This document shows, one piece after another, positions 19,498-28,394 of a stretch of 64,000 nucleotides of DNA. This DNA comes from Flavobacterium poyangense (lineage in GTDB: Bacteria > Bacteroidota > Bacteroidia > Flavobacteriales > Flavobacteriaceae): assembly GCF_011751075.1 (NCBI RefSeq), contig NZ_JAALLN010000016.1, positions 46,875 through 110,874 of the forward strand, given 5' to 3'. The position numbers were made by a program, and so were the translations under genes. Each line of letters starts with the position of its first letter. Positions within the stretch are counted from its first letter, which is position 1. Under the pieces are notes generated by a model that saw nothing but the letters and a program-made list of their open reading frames with translations, did not search any database and was not told where the DNA came from.

Positions 19498-20322
19498 TTA
19501 GGATGCGAATCTTTCGTAAGCCTTTTCCAGTTTTTCATCGTATTTGTTTGCTTTGTAGCCTTTGCCGTTGTATTTTAAAGCAAACTCAGCCCACTTATGG
19601 TTTCTTAGAGCGGGAAAAAGATTTCTTTCTTTCAGATATAATCCGAATGCCTTTAGATGTTCTCCTTCGTTTAGATACATTTTCTCTACAAATTCGTTTA
19701 TGTTTGCGTACCCAATAGGAACAGCATTGAATCCCATGACCTGAAAAAGTCCCCAGGAAGCAGAACACTTTGCTGCGTCGCTAAAATCTTTATCGGTATT
19801 TAGACTATTCGCTTTTTCCAGACGAGTATATTCACCTGCTCCGCCGACATAAAATTCATTGGTGTAGTCTTCGTAGAGAATGTTTGCTGTATTCGAATTC
19901 ACATAGGCTTGACAGTTTACGCCTCTTTTTTTCAATTCTCTCCAGAAAACATGTCCTTCAAACAAAATTTTCGGTCTGCCATCTACCAGAAAACCTTTTC
20001 CGTTGCTTTCGACTTCGTTAACCGATTTAACAACTGCTAATTCAAGATCATGATTATTGGAAAAATCAATAAGATCTTGTTCTGAAAGCAATTTATTATT
20101 GGGTAACAATCCATTATTGCTCTTTTCAAAAAGTGTCGACCATGTTTTTAGTCCGACAATTCCATCTACAACCAAATTGTTTTTTAGTTGAAAATCTTTT
20201 ACTGCGGTATCCGTTTCAATGCCAAAATAGTCTGAAACAATAACATTGTAGTTGAGTTTGATGAGTAATTCATTTAAGTAATAGACCTCGCTCGATGTTA
20301 GTCCGAATTTAATAGTTCTCAT
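19498..20322 (-). CDS. Peptidoglycan-binding N-acetylmuramidase
   Basis: 274 residues. Residues ~5-65 form a PG_binding_1 domain (GIETDTAVKDFQLKNNLVVD then GIVGLKTWSTL). Residues ~90-272 match the N-acetylmuramidase family (PF11860), with the putative catalytic Glu in SVNEVESNGKGF and conserved ILFEGHVFWREL, SASWGLFQVMGFN. It should cut the glycan backbone of peptidoglycan. There is no signal peptide or membrane segment, so it would need another export route or cell lysis to reach the wall. Four bases separate it from the 714-residue gene upstream, so the two are co-transcribed. Similar enzymes occur as phage endolysins, but no phage genes are present here. Confidence 0.88.
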   Translation of the reverse strand: MRTIKFGLTSSEVYYLNELLIKLNYNVIVSDYFGIETDTAVKDFQLKNNLVVDGIVGLKTWSTLFEKSNNGLLPNNKLLSEQDLIDFSNNHDLELAVVKSVNEVESNGKGFLVDGRPKILFEGHVFWRELKKRGVNCQAYVNSNTANILYEDYTNEFYVGGAGEYTRLEKANSLNTDKDFSDAAKCSASWGLFQVMGFNAVPIGYANINEFVEKMYLNEGEHLKAFGLYLKERNLFPALRNHKWAEFALKYNGKGYKANKYDEKLEKAYERFAS

Positions 20323-20326
20323 GACC

Positions 20327-22471
20327 TTACTTTATTATGGTTATTTTTGAAGAAGCCGAAAAGTCAAAAACTTCATTTTTAGATTTTACCAAATTGCCGT
20401 TTTTGTCAAAGTAGTTTGTTTTGTACGAGATAAGCGTAGAACTAACCGTCGTGTTTTTTACAATAAAATTGAATAGTATCGGGGTTGAAAATTCCGATTT
20501 CAAACGCTCGATACTAAATGTACTTCCCGATTCCAGAACCGTTAATTCCACCGTAATTTTGCTGGTCGCTGTAGCTTGTTTTTTTATTTCAATCTGAATG
20601 TAGCGGTTGTAATCTGTAGACTGCGAAACGATCTGACTGAATTCAGAACTGATATTCTCTATGTTTTCAAAGTCAAAAAATACATTTTCCAGATTTCCGG
20701 ATGCATTAGCGGGATTCAAAACAGCATTGTCTAAAATTTTACTGTCGTTACTAATTAACTGCGGATAGCTGTTAAAAAACGTACTGTTAAAATAAGTGGA
20801 GTTTTGATTGTAAACCAAGAGAATCGAATTGAGTTTGCAATTGGAAAAGGATTGGTTTTTAATTTGTACTTTCTTAGCGTTATTGTCTATTGAAACAGCT
20901 ATAATTTCTCCGATTGTTTTTTCAATATTCAATTCAATAACACTGGTGTCTTTTATTTCCTTGTGTTTGAAATTGATATTGGCAAACTGCGATATGGTGT
21001 TGTTCAAAGCATTGATCATAATGCTTGCTTCGGCCAGATTTTCTGTGGAAAGATTAAACAGAAAATGTTTTCCGTCTCTATTGATGTCTGATTTTTGCAG
21101 AAAATAGTTTCCGCTTATTTCGTAGTCAGCATCAATATCATTGGGAAACAGAAATTGAATTTTATTGAAATAATCGCTTGTATCACCATCAATAAAATTA
21201 TTGTTGAGTAATGCTATTTTTAGTTTTGCCAAATCAAATTCAGATAGATTTGGACCAACTGCAAATTGAAAACTGATTTTTGAGATTTCTTCCGAAGAAC
21301 CCACACCGTCTTCAAACGCATGGAATATGGTAGAAATGCAAGGTTTTAAAGTATCTAAATCCTTAGAAAGACTGTACATTTTAGAAATCAGTAAAAAAGT
21401 ATTAGGCTGAACCATCGATTTATAAATCGAAAGTTTACTGAAATTTACTCCGGCGACAAATATTTGTTTGAACTGAGAAAATTCTTCGTTTAAATTAAAT
21501 GGATTGCCTATAAATCCCCCATCAGAAGTTTTGTAAAGACTGGCTGAGGCGTCTTTAGAAACAGGATACCCTATAGTTTTGTTTACTTTTAACAAAAAAG
21601 TACTTTTTACGTATTCTGTCTGAACAATAATATCAGTATCATCTTCTCTTTGAATTTGAAGAAATAATTTTTTGGCAGCCGTACTTTTTACTGGATCGGA
21701 TTTTACCATCAAAGGGCTGCTTATTAAATTTGTTTCTGAGGAAGCGGTTTTTGAAGTCATCAAATCACTTTGGGTTCTCATTTTAGCATTGACCATTGAA
21801 ATATCTCTTGCGTACAAAAAATTTCTTTTGTTTCGCGAATATCCTTTAAAGTCAAAAAATAAATCAATATTGCATTTTGCGCTTTCAATTTGTGAGATGA
21901 GATTAAAATAGGCAATTTTTACGGCTTCGTCTTTTAGGTCAAACTGTATTTCTTTGTTATAGGTATTGATTGTACCATTGATCCTGATAAGGTCACCGTT
22001 TACTTTTAGATTAAGTAATGCTTCTCTTAAATTTAAGTCAATATTTCTTTGATTATTGTTTACTGGTTTGTCTTTGATGTTGTATTTCAAAGTGACACTG
22101 CCTAACAAGCCGCTCTTGTTTCCGAATTTATCCAACACATTTTCGTAATAGAAGACCGTATTGTTGTTGGGCATAAGTTCTATTTCAGGGAAAAACAATT
22201 CGATATCCGGATTGTTGTGATTTTTAAAAGTCGATTTTTCATTTATGATTGTGTTGTTTTCAATAAATGGAGAGTAAGAATCTATGCCTGTCAGGATATC
22301 CGGCCTTATGTTTATCGAATGGATTATGGGGTGTTCAATAACCTCAAAATCGTCAGCTTTTATACTGGATGATTCTGTAAATGAGGTGCTGGGCTTTGCG
22401 GGCTCGAGATTAAATCTGTTAATGGGAACCAGTTTTGTTCCTTCAAGTTTGAATGTATTTAAATCCGGCAT
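20327..22471 (-). CDS. Large beta-rich protein of unknown function, linked to muramidase
   Basis: 714 residues, not recognised. No signal peptide or membrane helix; sequence is rich in short alternating strands with many Asn, Ser and Lys (LFLQIQREDDTDIIVQ; FNLSTENLAEASIMINALN). The first ~150 residues include IELMPNNNTVFYYENVLDKF and a strand-rich GSVTLKYNIKDK segment; the last ~150 look like a repeated beta-sandwich (SKITVELTVLESGSTFSIER; FDFSASSKITIIK). It is followed after 4 bases by the muramidase and preceded by another large unknown protein, suggesting a structural or delivery partner. That role is inference. Confidence 0.7.
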   Translation of the reverse strand: MPDLNTFKLEGTKLVPINRFNLEPAKPSTSFTESSSIKADDFEVIEHPIIHSINIRPDILTGIDSYSPFIENNTIINEKSTFKNHNNPDIELFFPEIELMPNNNTVFYYENVLDKFGNKSGLLGSVTLKYNIKDKPVNNNQRNIDLNLREALLNLKVNGDLIRINGTINTYNKEIQFDLKDEAVKIAYFNLISQIESAKCNIDLFFDFKGYSRNKRNFLYARDISMVNAKMRTQSDLMTSKTASSETNLISSPLMVKSDPVKSTAAKKLFLQIQREDDTDIIVQTEYVKSTFLLKVNKTIGYPVSKDASASLYKTSDGGFIGNPFNLNEEFSQFKQIFVAGVNFSKLSIYKSMVQPNTFLLISKMYSLSKDLDTLKPCISTIFHAFEDGVGSSEEISKISFQFAVGPNLSEFDLAKLKIALLNNNFIDGDTSDYFNKIQFLFPNDIDADYEISGNYFLQKSDINRDGKHFLFNLSTENLAEASIMINALNNTISQFANINFKHKEIKDTSVIELNIEKTIGEIIAVSIDNNAKKVQIKNQSFSNCKLNSILLVYNQNSTYFNSTFFNSYPQLISNDSKILDNAVLNPANASGNLENVFFDFENIENISSEFSQIVSQSTDYNRYIQIEIKKQATATSKITVELTVLESGSTFSIERLKSEFSTPILFNFIVKNTTVSSTLISYKTNYFDKNGNLVKSKNEVFDFSASSKITIIK

Positions 22472-22499
22472 GATGTTTTTTTTACGATTAATTGTGTTT

Positions 22500-22529
22500 A
22501 GAAAACAAAAGGGACGAAATGTCCCCTTT
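22500..22529 (-). terminator. Hairpin between the two large unknown genes
   Basis: Read on the minus strand: AAAGGGGAC, loop ATTTC, GTCCCTTTT, then GTTTTC. The stem is nine pairs including one G-U and is followed by a U-rich run, so it can act as a terminator or attenuator after the 671-residue gene. It would reduce transcription of the 714-residue and muramidase genes relative to the first gene. Confidence 0.6.
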
Positions 22530-22546
22530 GTCTGTTAAGAAAAAAA

Positions 22547-24562
22547 CTATTCCATAAATGGAGCTCTGATTTTTTCTATATCCGCTTTTTGAGCAGCGGT
22601 TCCTGCTGGAATTTCGAATAAAACATCACCTTCCAGATAATCAATTTTCTGAAAATCGGTAGAGACACTTACCTTTTTAGCTTTTTTGCCAATTTTTCCG
22701 CTACAGGTGTATTTTACCTTGTATTCGGTTGGTTTTATGGTGTAATCTGATTCATACCAAGATCTGTATGGTATTGCGTCTTCAAAATTGTCAGCCGTAA
22801 ATTTGAATTTTTTGCTTGACATTTTATCTACTTTCAAAGTAACCTCTAAGGTGTCGCATTCGTAAAGTTCTTCAGTTGACAATGTGTAGTTGGTCATATT
22901 CATAACCGGTAGCGGTACGAAAACTTTGGTTCCTTCAAATTCAAATTCTCTGACAGTGTCTTTTAATTTGATTCTCTTGTCTTTTTCGTACATTACCTCT
23001 TGTCTTACTTTAATTTTGCTTGAACCGTTGTTTTTTACAAAATCAAATACAAAAGCATTTTTTTCTTTAGATTTATCGTTCCAGGTTGCAGGGAAAATGG
23101 CATCAATTTCTTTTCCGGATTTACTGGTATTTTTCACATACGGCGTACCCTCCGGTGCAATCATTCTTCCGGAGCTTTTCCAGATCATTTTTCCTTTTGA
23201 ATCCGGATAACCAACTTCAATAGAAACCTGGCTTACAGGGCTGTCATTTACAATATCGCTGTCTTTGTCCAGTTTGATCAAATCTCCATTTAAAGAAGCA
23301 ATTACTTGTACTTTAGAAAAATCTTCATCAAGCTGAACTTCAGAAATATACTTTTTAAGATCTTCTTTTGCTTCGGCACCTGATTTTAAAGTCAAAGGAG
23401 TTAAACTACCACTAATTTTTGAATCCAAAACTTCAATGGCAGAGAATTTAATTTCATCTGTAAATTGCAGTTCTCTGATTTGAGTTCCTGATTTTAAACT
23501 TACTCCAACGTTACCTGATCCTGAAAAAATTCTAAAGAATCCACTCGGCTTTTCAGGAGTTGATGCCGGCGTGAATTGTTTTTCAGGAGCGTCAAAAATA
23601 TGTTTCTGAACGATTTGAAAAGCAAACTCTCTTTGTTTTGTCAAAAGCGCTTCTTCCACTTTTTTTCTTTCTTCGTTAGAGAATTGACTATCAGTAATGA
23701 TTTCGCTGACAATACCGCCTTGTGTTAAGATTTTTTCGTACTCATGTTCCCAATTTACATCCACAAAAGACCAGCTTACATTTACTTTTGCAGAAAAGTA
23801 AGTGTGTACTTTTTTGACATCTACAGTGGTTTTAATGGTAGTTGTTGGCATATAACCTTTGTATTTGATGCTGTTCTCTACCACCAAATTGTTTGCCCCG
23901 GTTTCCAGAGCTCCTTTTACTAATGAAGCACTGTTACGCCCCATTAATACAGACAAAGCGTTGTCTCCTAGTCCAAAAGTACTTCCGTTTCCTTCCCCCT
24001 GAATGTTAAAAGTCCACGGATTAGCACCTCCAAAAGGATTGTTTGGAGACTTCTCTCCTACTATATGCATCGCAATTTTGTTCTCAGTTAACTGTATCGG
24101 TCTAACGTTTGTTTCGTCAAAATCCCTGTCAACACCTTTTAGATACGAAAACAATCCAAAAAGTTTTGAAGTTCTTTGGTTGTTATAGCTGGTGTGTAAT
24201 TTTGTTTTCAATTTATCAATAGCCTTTTTTAACTGGGCTTCCGGTAAATCTATTGTACTTGTTAAGGTGGTATAAGCTCCCGCTTCTTCTTCCAGTCCTT
24301 CTGCTCCGATTACGGTAGAGGAATCTCCTTCTGATTTAAAAACCTGCATAGAGAATTTGAATCTTCCATCAGGATGTTTGGCAAGGCGTGGCGCCTTTGG
24401 GTAATAATAAAACTGCATTGGTAATCCAGCGTCTCTCAATAACATATTGTTGGGATCTGGTGAAAAAAGGACTGCAAAATCTGCTCCATCTTCTTTTTCT
24501 AAAAGAATTTCTACTGTTCCGGCTCCTGCATGTGGGTAACCTAGAGGTGTTGGTTGTGACAT
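22547..24562 (-). CDS. Large cytosolic-type protein of unknown function, first gene of muramidase module
   Basis: 671 residues, not recognised. It lacks a signal peptide, although it starts with a Gly/Pro-rich segment (PTPLGYPHAGAGTVEILLEK). A middle part (about 255-345) combines strands with a long charged helix (NEERKKVEEALLTKQREFAF; KVHTYFSAKVNVSWSFVDVN), and the C-terminal 300 residues look like two or three Ig-like sandwiches (SQVSIEVGYPDSKGKMIWKS; YTIKPTEYKVKYTCSGKIGK). It heads the minus-strand module with the 714-residue protein and the muramidase, and is divergent from the operon at 24885. Its size and strand content would suit a structural or carrier protein; this is speculation. 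Confidence 0.7.
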   Translation of the reverse strand: MSQPTPLGYPHAGAGTVEILLEKEDGADFAVLFSPDPNNMLLRDAGLPMQFYYYPKAPRLAKHPDGRFKFSMQVFKSEGDSSTVIGAEGLEEEAGAYTTLTSTIDLPEAQLKKAIDKLKTKLHTSYNNQRTSKLFGLFSYLKGVDRDFDETNVRPIQLTENKIAMHIVGEKSPNNPFGGANPWTFNIQGEGNGSTFGLGDNALSVLMGRNSASLVKGALETGANNLVVENSIKYKGYMPTTTIKTTVDVKKVHTYFSAKVNVSWSFVDVNWEHEYEKILTQGGIVSEIITDSQFSNEERKKVEEALLTKQREFAFQIVQKHIFDAPEKQFTPASTPEKPSGFFRIFSGSGNVGVSLKSGTQIRELQFTDEIKFSAIEVLDSKISGSLTPLTLKSGAEAKEDLKKYISEVQLDEDFSKVQVIASLNGDLIKLDKDSDIVNDSPVSQVSIEVGYPDSKGKMIWKSSGRMIAPEGTPYVKNTSKSGKEIDAIFPATWNDKSKEKNAFVFDFVKNNGSSKIKVRQEVMYEKDKRIKLKDTVREFEFEGTKVFVPLPVMNMTNYTLSTEELYECDTLEVTLKVDKMSSKKFKFTADNFEDAIPYRSWYESDYTIKPTEYKVKYTCSGKIGKKAKKVSVSTDFQKIDYLEGDVLFEIPAGTAAQKADIEKIRAPFME

Positions 24563-24884
24563 AATTAAATAATTTAAAATTTTACATTTTTGATTGGCTC
24601 ATTTTTTGAGTTTCGCCTGGCTCATTTGTTCGAAAAAAGGAACGGTGTAAAATTGTATCATTATAAAATAGAACGTAACAGCACTTTAACCCAAATTTTC
24701 AAATAAAATTACCTGCGCAAAAAAGGGTAAATTCCCCCTTGTTGCGTCTTTCCTTTTGAAATAATTTTGTAGATGAGATTTTTAAAAACATGAACCCATT
24801 GGGTGTATTTGTTTTTAACACCTATATATGGATAAACATTAATTAATACTAATTTTACTAATTATCACTTTAAAACTAAAAAAC
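24563..24884. other. Divergent promoter region between unknown module and sensor operon
   Basis: 322 bases holding regulatory sequence for both directions. Toward the plus-strand operon, TTG (24799-24801) is followed 21 bases later by TATATATG (24823-24830), a near match to the Bacteroidetes promoter. Next to the minus-strand gene the word TGGCTCATTT or a close variant occurs twice, at about 24595-24604 and 24619-24628, and could be an operator. No small gene was found. Confidence 0.4.
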
Positions 24885-25331
24885 ATGAAAAACCTTCCAA
24901 CCAAACCTAATCAGTTAATAACAAGAGAGTTCGCCAAGCAGCTGAACTCCAACTATGCTAATAAAAGAGCGAAAATAATCCGAAAATCAACTAAAAAAGA
25001 CGATGCAAATGCCATTTGGTATTCATTAGAAGCATTAGAAAGCTATATACAATACATTAAAGAACAAGGAGTTGAGAGCGGTTATGAAGTAGATGGAATC
25101 CGATTTTACTTTGGAGTATATCCCGAAGATGAAAAACATGGCGAAAAAGCGGGCCTTACGACACTCTTTCTGGCACCAACAGGCAAAAAAACAAGTTCAT
25201 CAGTATCCACCCGCAGTGCAGGGAAAATGCAAAGTTTTGCTTCGGCCCCGGAAGAAGATTCCCATGATATCGAAAGTATTTCACCAATGAACTATGGCAA
25301 CATAGGAAGACCACCTAGCCTAACCTACTAA
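24885..25331 (+). CDS. Small soluble protein of unknown function (first gene of sensor operon)
   Basis: 148 residues. The first ~110 form a compact alpha/beta domain (ITREFAKQLNSNYANKRAKI; WYSLEALESYIQYIKEQG; GIRFYFGVYP; LTTLFLAPTGKK); the last ~40 are a disordered Ser/Pro-rich tail. No signal peptide. I recall similar proteins in other Flavobacteriia but know no function. Eight bases separate it from the membrane-protein gene and the next two genes encode a kinase and regulator, so it may be an effector or modulator of that signalling pathway. Confidence 0.72.
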   Translation: MKNLPTKPNQLITREFAKQLNSNYANKRAKIIRKSTKKDDANAIWYSLEALESYIQYIKEQGVESGYEVDGIRFYFGVYPEDEKHGEKAGLTTLFLAPTGKKTSSSVSTRSAGKMQSFASAPEEDSHDIESISPMNYGNIGRPPSLTY

Positions 25332-25339
25332 AAAAAATT

Positions 25340-25987
25340 ATGTTTGAATTTTTAAGATCTTATATCGTCTATTTAGCTTTGCTATCAGGAATCGTCGGGT
25401 TAATCTCGTTACCTAAGCTTCCTAGTAATAAAGCTAAATTTTTAGTACTTTTAATCTGGTTTTCAGTACCAATAGAAATAGTTGGCTATTATTTTACGCA
25501 ATGGACGGGTTTGTTAAATTATTATGTTTATAATTTTTACATGTTCGTTAGTTTCTCAGCCTATATTCTATTGCTCAGAAGCCTTTTACTGAAGCGGGAG
25601 AACAGAATTTCTGCGGTACTTTTTCTAGGGTTGTTTGTGGTTTCCTTTTTTTTGAATATTCTGTATTTCAAAGGAAATTTCAATCACTCCTATACCTATA
25701 GTTTTGCAACAGGGGTTATAGTCGTTATGATATTGGCTTGTCTCTATTTGGTAGAGATCTTTAATTCAGACAAAATATTAAACTTTAAGAAATCCGTTTT
25801 TTTTTGGTACATCTTAGGTATATTGGTTTTTCACGTTCCTTTTTTGCCTTTTATGTTAGCGCTGAACTGGTTCTTAATTAAACAGGATGACTCTATTTTT
25901 AGTTTAGTCGTTTTTATTTTAAACTTTCTGGCACACAGTTGTTTTGTAATCGGATTTATATGGAGCGAAAAGAAATACAATTATTAG
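25340..25987 (+). CDS. Multi-pass membrane protein of unknown function
   Basis: 215 residues with about six to seven hydrophobic helices covering the whole length (FLRSYIVYLALLSGIVGLIS; LVLLIWFSVPIEIVGYYF; VVMILACLYLVEIF; FLAHSCFVIGFIWS) and only short loops. This layout resembles the membrane sensor half of split sensor kinases. The next gene, encoding a histidine kinase with a single membrane helix, starts inside its last codons (28-base overlap), so coupled synthesis and a physical complex are likely. Confidence 0.72.
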   Translation: MFEFLRSYIVYLALLSGIVGLISLPKLPSNKAKFLVLLIWFSVPIEIVGYYFTQWTGLLNYYVYNFYMFVSFSAYILLLRSLLLKRENRISAVLFLGLFVVSFFLNILYFKGNFNHSYTYSFATGVIVVMILACLYLVEIFNSDKILNFKKSVFFWYILGILVFHVPFLPFMLALNWFLIKQDDSIFSLVVFILNFLAHSCFVIGFIWSEKKYNY

Positions 25988-26751
25988 TCATTTCCTTAGG
26001 TATTGTTTTTTTTACTTTACTGGTCACGTTACTGGTGCTCTTTTTTTATTTTTTGAAGAAAAAGAACAAGTATTTGGTTGAAAAAATGGAATCTGAAATG
26101 TACTTTCAATCCGAGCTGGTTAAAACCCGGATCGAGATTAAGGATCAGACACTTTGTGAAATCAGCAAAGAACTGCACGACAATATCGGTCAGATTGTTT
26201 CGGTGGGTATTATGCAGCTTAATATGTACATACAAACCGGAAAATCAATAAAAAGCAAAGAACTGGCTGATCTTAAGAATGTTTTAGCCAAATCATTGGA
26301 CGAGATTAGAATTTTATCCAGAATCATAAACAAGGATAATTTATTGCAATCTAACTTTATAGAGGCGATAAAACAAGATCTGGAACGTATAAAAAAGTTA
26401 AAACATATACACTATAATTATAAATTTACAGGAGAAATTCCTAAAATCAACCAAGAACATGATTTGTTTATTTACCGTATTTTTCAGGAAGCTTTGCACA
26501 ACAGTTTAAAACATTCACTCAGTGATTTATACGAAGTGAATATTACAACCACTGCAGATCTTTTTCAGTTAGAAATGAAGGATTTCGGAATTGGCTACGA
26601 CACCAAAAAAGTCACTTCCGGAATTGGTTTAAACAATATGAAACTGAGAGCTAAACTAATTGGTGCCAAACTAATTATAGAATCGAATACATCCGGAACA
26701 AATATAACTTTAGAATATCCTTTAAACACATCCGATGAAAGCAAAAGTTAA
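25960..26751 (+). CDS. Sensor histidine kinase, NarL/DegS type
   Basis: 263 residues from the ATG at 25960; an earlier ATG at 25939 lies deeper in the upstream gene and adds seven residues without function. One membrane helix (7-32) is followed by a HisKA_3 dimerisation domain with phospho-accepting His73 (SKELHDNIGQIV), and an HATPase_c domain with N box FQEALHNSLKHS (Asn181), DFGIGYD and GIGLNNMKLRAKLI. There is no periplasmic domain, so sensing probably depends on the membrane protein encoded upstream. The regulator gene overlaps its end by 17 bases. Confidence 0.93.
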   Translation: MERKEIQLLVISLGIVFFTLLVTLLVLFFYFLKKKNKYLVEKMESEMYFQSELVKTRIEIKDQTLCEISKELHDNIGQIVSVGIMQLNMYIQTGKSIKSKELADLKNVLAKSLDEIRILSRIINKDNLLQSNFIEAIKQDLERIKKLKHIHYNYKFTGEIPKINQEHDLFIYRIFQEALHNSLKHSLSDLYEVNITTTADLFQLEMKDFGIGYDTKKVTSGIGLNNMKLRAKLIGAKLIIESNTSGTNITLEYPLNTSDESKS

Positions 26752-27385
26752 AAATAAAATTATCATTGTCGATGATCACTCGCTGTTCTCGCAGTCCTTA
26801 CAGCTTCTGATCAATAGTTTTAAAGAATTTGACGTGGTCGATCGCTTTGAAAATGGCAAAGTTTTTATAACCTATCTTCAGGAAAACATTGATTCAGAAA
26901 TAGACTTAATTCTATTAGATGTCAATATGCCCGTTTTAGACGGTCTTGATACAATGAAATGGATCAAAGAAAACAGGCCCGGACTAAAAGTTATAGCACT
27001 GTCTGTCAATGATGATGAGGAAATTATCATCAAAATGATTACCAATGGTGCCAGAGGATATTTGCTTAAGGATACTTCGCCTGAAATATTCAAAGAAGCC
27101 ATGTCATGTGTTATCGACAAAGGCTTTTACTTCACAGAGCTGGTGTCCGGCATGCTGGTAAAAAAAGCTAATGACGATTCTAAAAAAGTAAATCTTAAAG
27201 AAAAAGAAATTGTTTTCATAAGACATGCCTGCAGCGAGAAAACCTATAAGGAAATTGCTTCTGAAATGTGTCTCAGCCCTAAAACAATTGATGGTTACAG
27301 AGAGTGTTTGTTTGACAAACTCGAAATCAAAACCAGAATTGGTTTAGTTTTATATGCCATTAAACACAAAATTGTTTTGGTTTAA
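26735..27385 (+). CDS. Response regulator, NarL/LuxR family
   Basis: 216 residues. Receiver domain with acidic pair Asp13-Asp14, phosphorylation site Asp62 (LILLDVNMPVLDG), switch residue in ALSVNDD and Lys in LLKDTSPE. The C-terminal ~65 residues form a LuxR-type helix-turn-helix (KTYKEIASEMCLSPKTIDGY). It is the cognate partner of the overlapping kinase gene. Likely targets include its own operon and possibly the divergent muramidase module; that is inference from position only. It converges with the next gene with 3 bases between. Confidence 0.94.
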   Translation: MKAKVKNKIIIVDDHSLFSQSLQLLINSFKEFDVVDRFENGKVFITYLQENIDSEIDLILLDVNMPVLDGLDTMKWIKENRPGLKVIALSVNDDEEIIIKMITNGARGYLLKDTSPEIFKEAMSCVIDKGFYFTELVSGMLVKKANDDSKKVNLKEKEIVFIRHACSEKTYKEIASEMCLSPKTIDGYRECLFDKLEIKTRIGLVLYAIKHKIVLV

Positions 27386-27388
27386 GGA

Positions 27389-28153
27389 CTATTTAAATTC
27401 AATTAATTGATCGTTTGGCAAATCATACTCATATAATTTTCTGGTTTCAGTATCTAAGTACAACCATTGAATTATACTGGTATGGTTTTCGAACTCATTA
27501 GAAATGCCCAAAATGGTATACGATCGACCGTCTTTATCTCCGCTTTCTATCGAATAAACCAAATTGGCATCCGGGTTTTGAAGGTTTACTTTTACAAGCT
27601 CTTTTTTTGAATTTGCCAGATAATATTCTACCAAAGTATACAGATAGTCTTTAAAACTTGTAGAATACTCCTGCTCCTCTGCCCAATAATACTTAATTGG
27701 CTTTTTGTGCTTTTTCTTAAAGAGGCTTACACTTCCGTCTTTTATTTTTTTAGACTTTATCAGCCATGCTGTGAAATCCAGTTTTTCCCCATCCCCTGCA
27801 CTATATGTTGAATCTATTTTCCAGGTTATTTCTAGAATGTCGCCTCTAAGGAATTTATCAGCCCCTTCAAAATTAGTATGCAATGCTACTGTTTCTTTGC
27901 CCTTTTTTATCGTAAACAAATTATAATCGCCATTGTCATCATATTCAACATACTCTACTTCATCTGAATATTCTTTTCCTTTATTTAACTGCTCTCCCGG
28001 ACGAATAGCACTAGAAAAATTCTCTTGCTGAGAAGGCGTTGCAACTTGCTTTTCTTTATTGGTATTCGTTTTTAAAGCGGTTTCAGATGGTGTCGTTTTT
28101 TCGTTTTTACAGGAAAATAACAATAAAGCGACTAGTACCAAAGTATATTTCAT
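27389..28153 (-). CDS. Lipoprotein of unknown function
   Basis: 254 residues. The N-terminus YTLVLVALLLFSCKNEK is a lipoprotein signal with Cys at about residue 15. A Thr/Asn/Lys-rich linker leads to a beta-rich domain (VEYVEYDDNGDYNLFTIKKG; DILEITWKIDSTYSAGDGEK) and a C-terminal part (YSIESGDKDGRSYTILGISN). No family recognised. It converges with the response regulator gene and is followed upstream by a repeat region and apt. Confidence 0.75.
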   Translation of the reverse strand: MKYTLVLVALLLFSCKNEKTTPSETALKTNTNKEKQVATPSQQENFSSAIRPGEQLNKGKEYSDEVEYVEYDDNGDYNLFTIKKGKETVALHTNFEGADKFLRGDILEITWKIDSTYSAGDGEKLDFTAWLIKSKKIKDGSVSLFKKKHKKPIKYYWAEEQEYSTSFKDYLYTLVEYYLANSKKELVKVNLQNPDANLVYSIESGDKDGRSYTILGISNEFENHTSIIQWLYLDTETRKLYEYDLPNDQLIEFK

Positions 28154-28196
28154 TTTAGGTTCGGGTTTATGATGTTAAGTTAGTAAACTAAAAGAT

Positions 28197-28362
28197 AATC
28201 ATTCTACTTCTTTTGATCTATGGCAAAAAAAGCTTGCCGCGAATTTCATGAATTTTCACGAATTATTTTTTTTAAAACTTAGAAATAATCATTTTAATTC
28301 TTTTAATCTGTGCCAAAAAAGAAAATAGCTACAGATTGCACTGATTTAAAGGATTTTTTTCT
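28197..28362. repeat. Two related intergenic repeat units (family D)
   Basis: Two similar units in tandem. Each opens with AATCATT, then a CTTTT(G/A)ATCT word ending in GCCAAAAAAG or GGCAAAAAAG (28198-28233 and 28287-28321). The first continues CGCGAATTTCATGAATTTTC, the second AGCTACAGATTGCACTGATT. Similar CACGAATT and CACAGATT spacer repeats are common in Flavobacterium genomes as I recall them. Non-coding. Confidence 0.65.
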
Positions 28363-28394
28363 AATTGTGGTTTAACTTAACGCTTAGAATTAGC

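Noticed and set aside
19498..24562. Prophage
   Set aside because: Only the muramidase resembles a phage lysin; there is no capsid, terminase, portal, tail tape measure, holin or integrase.
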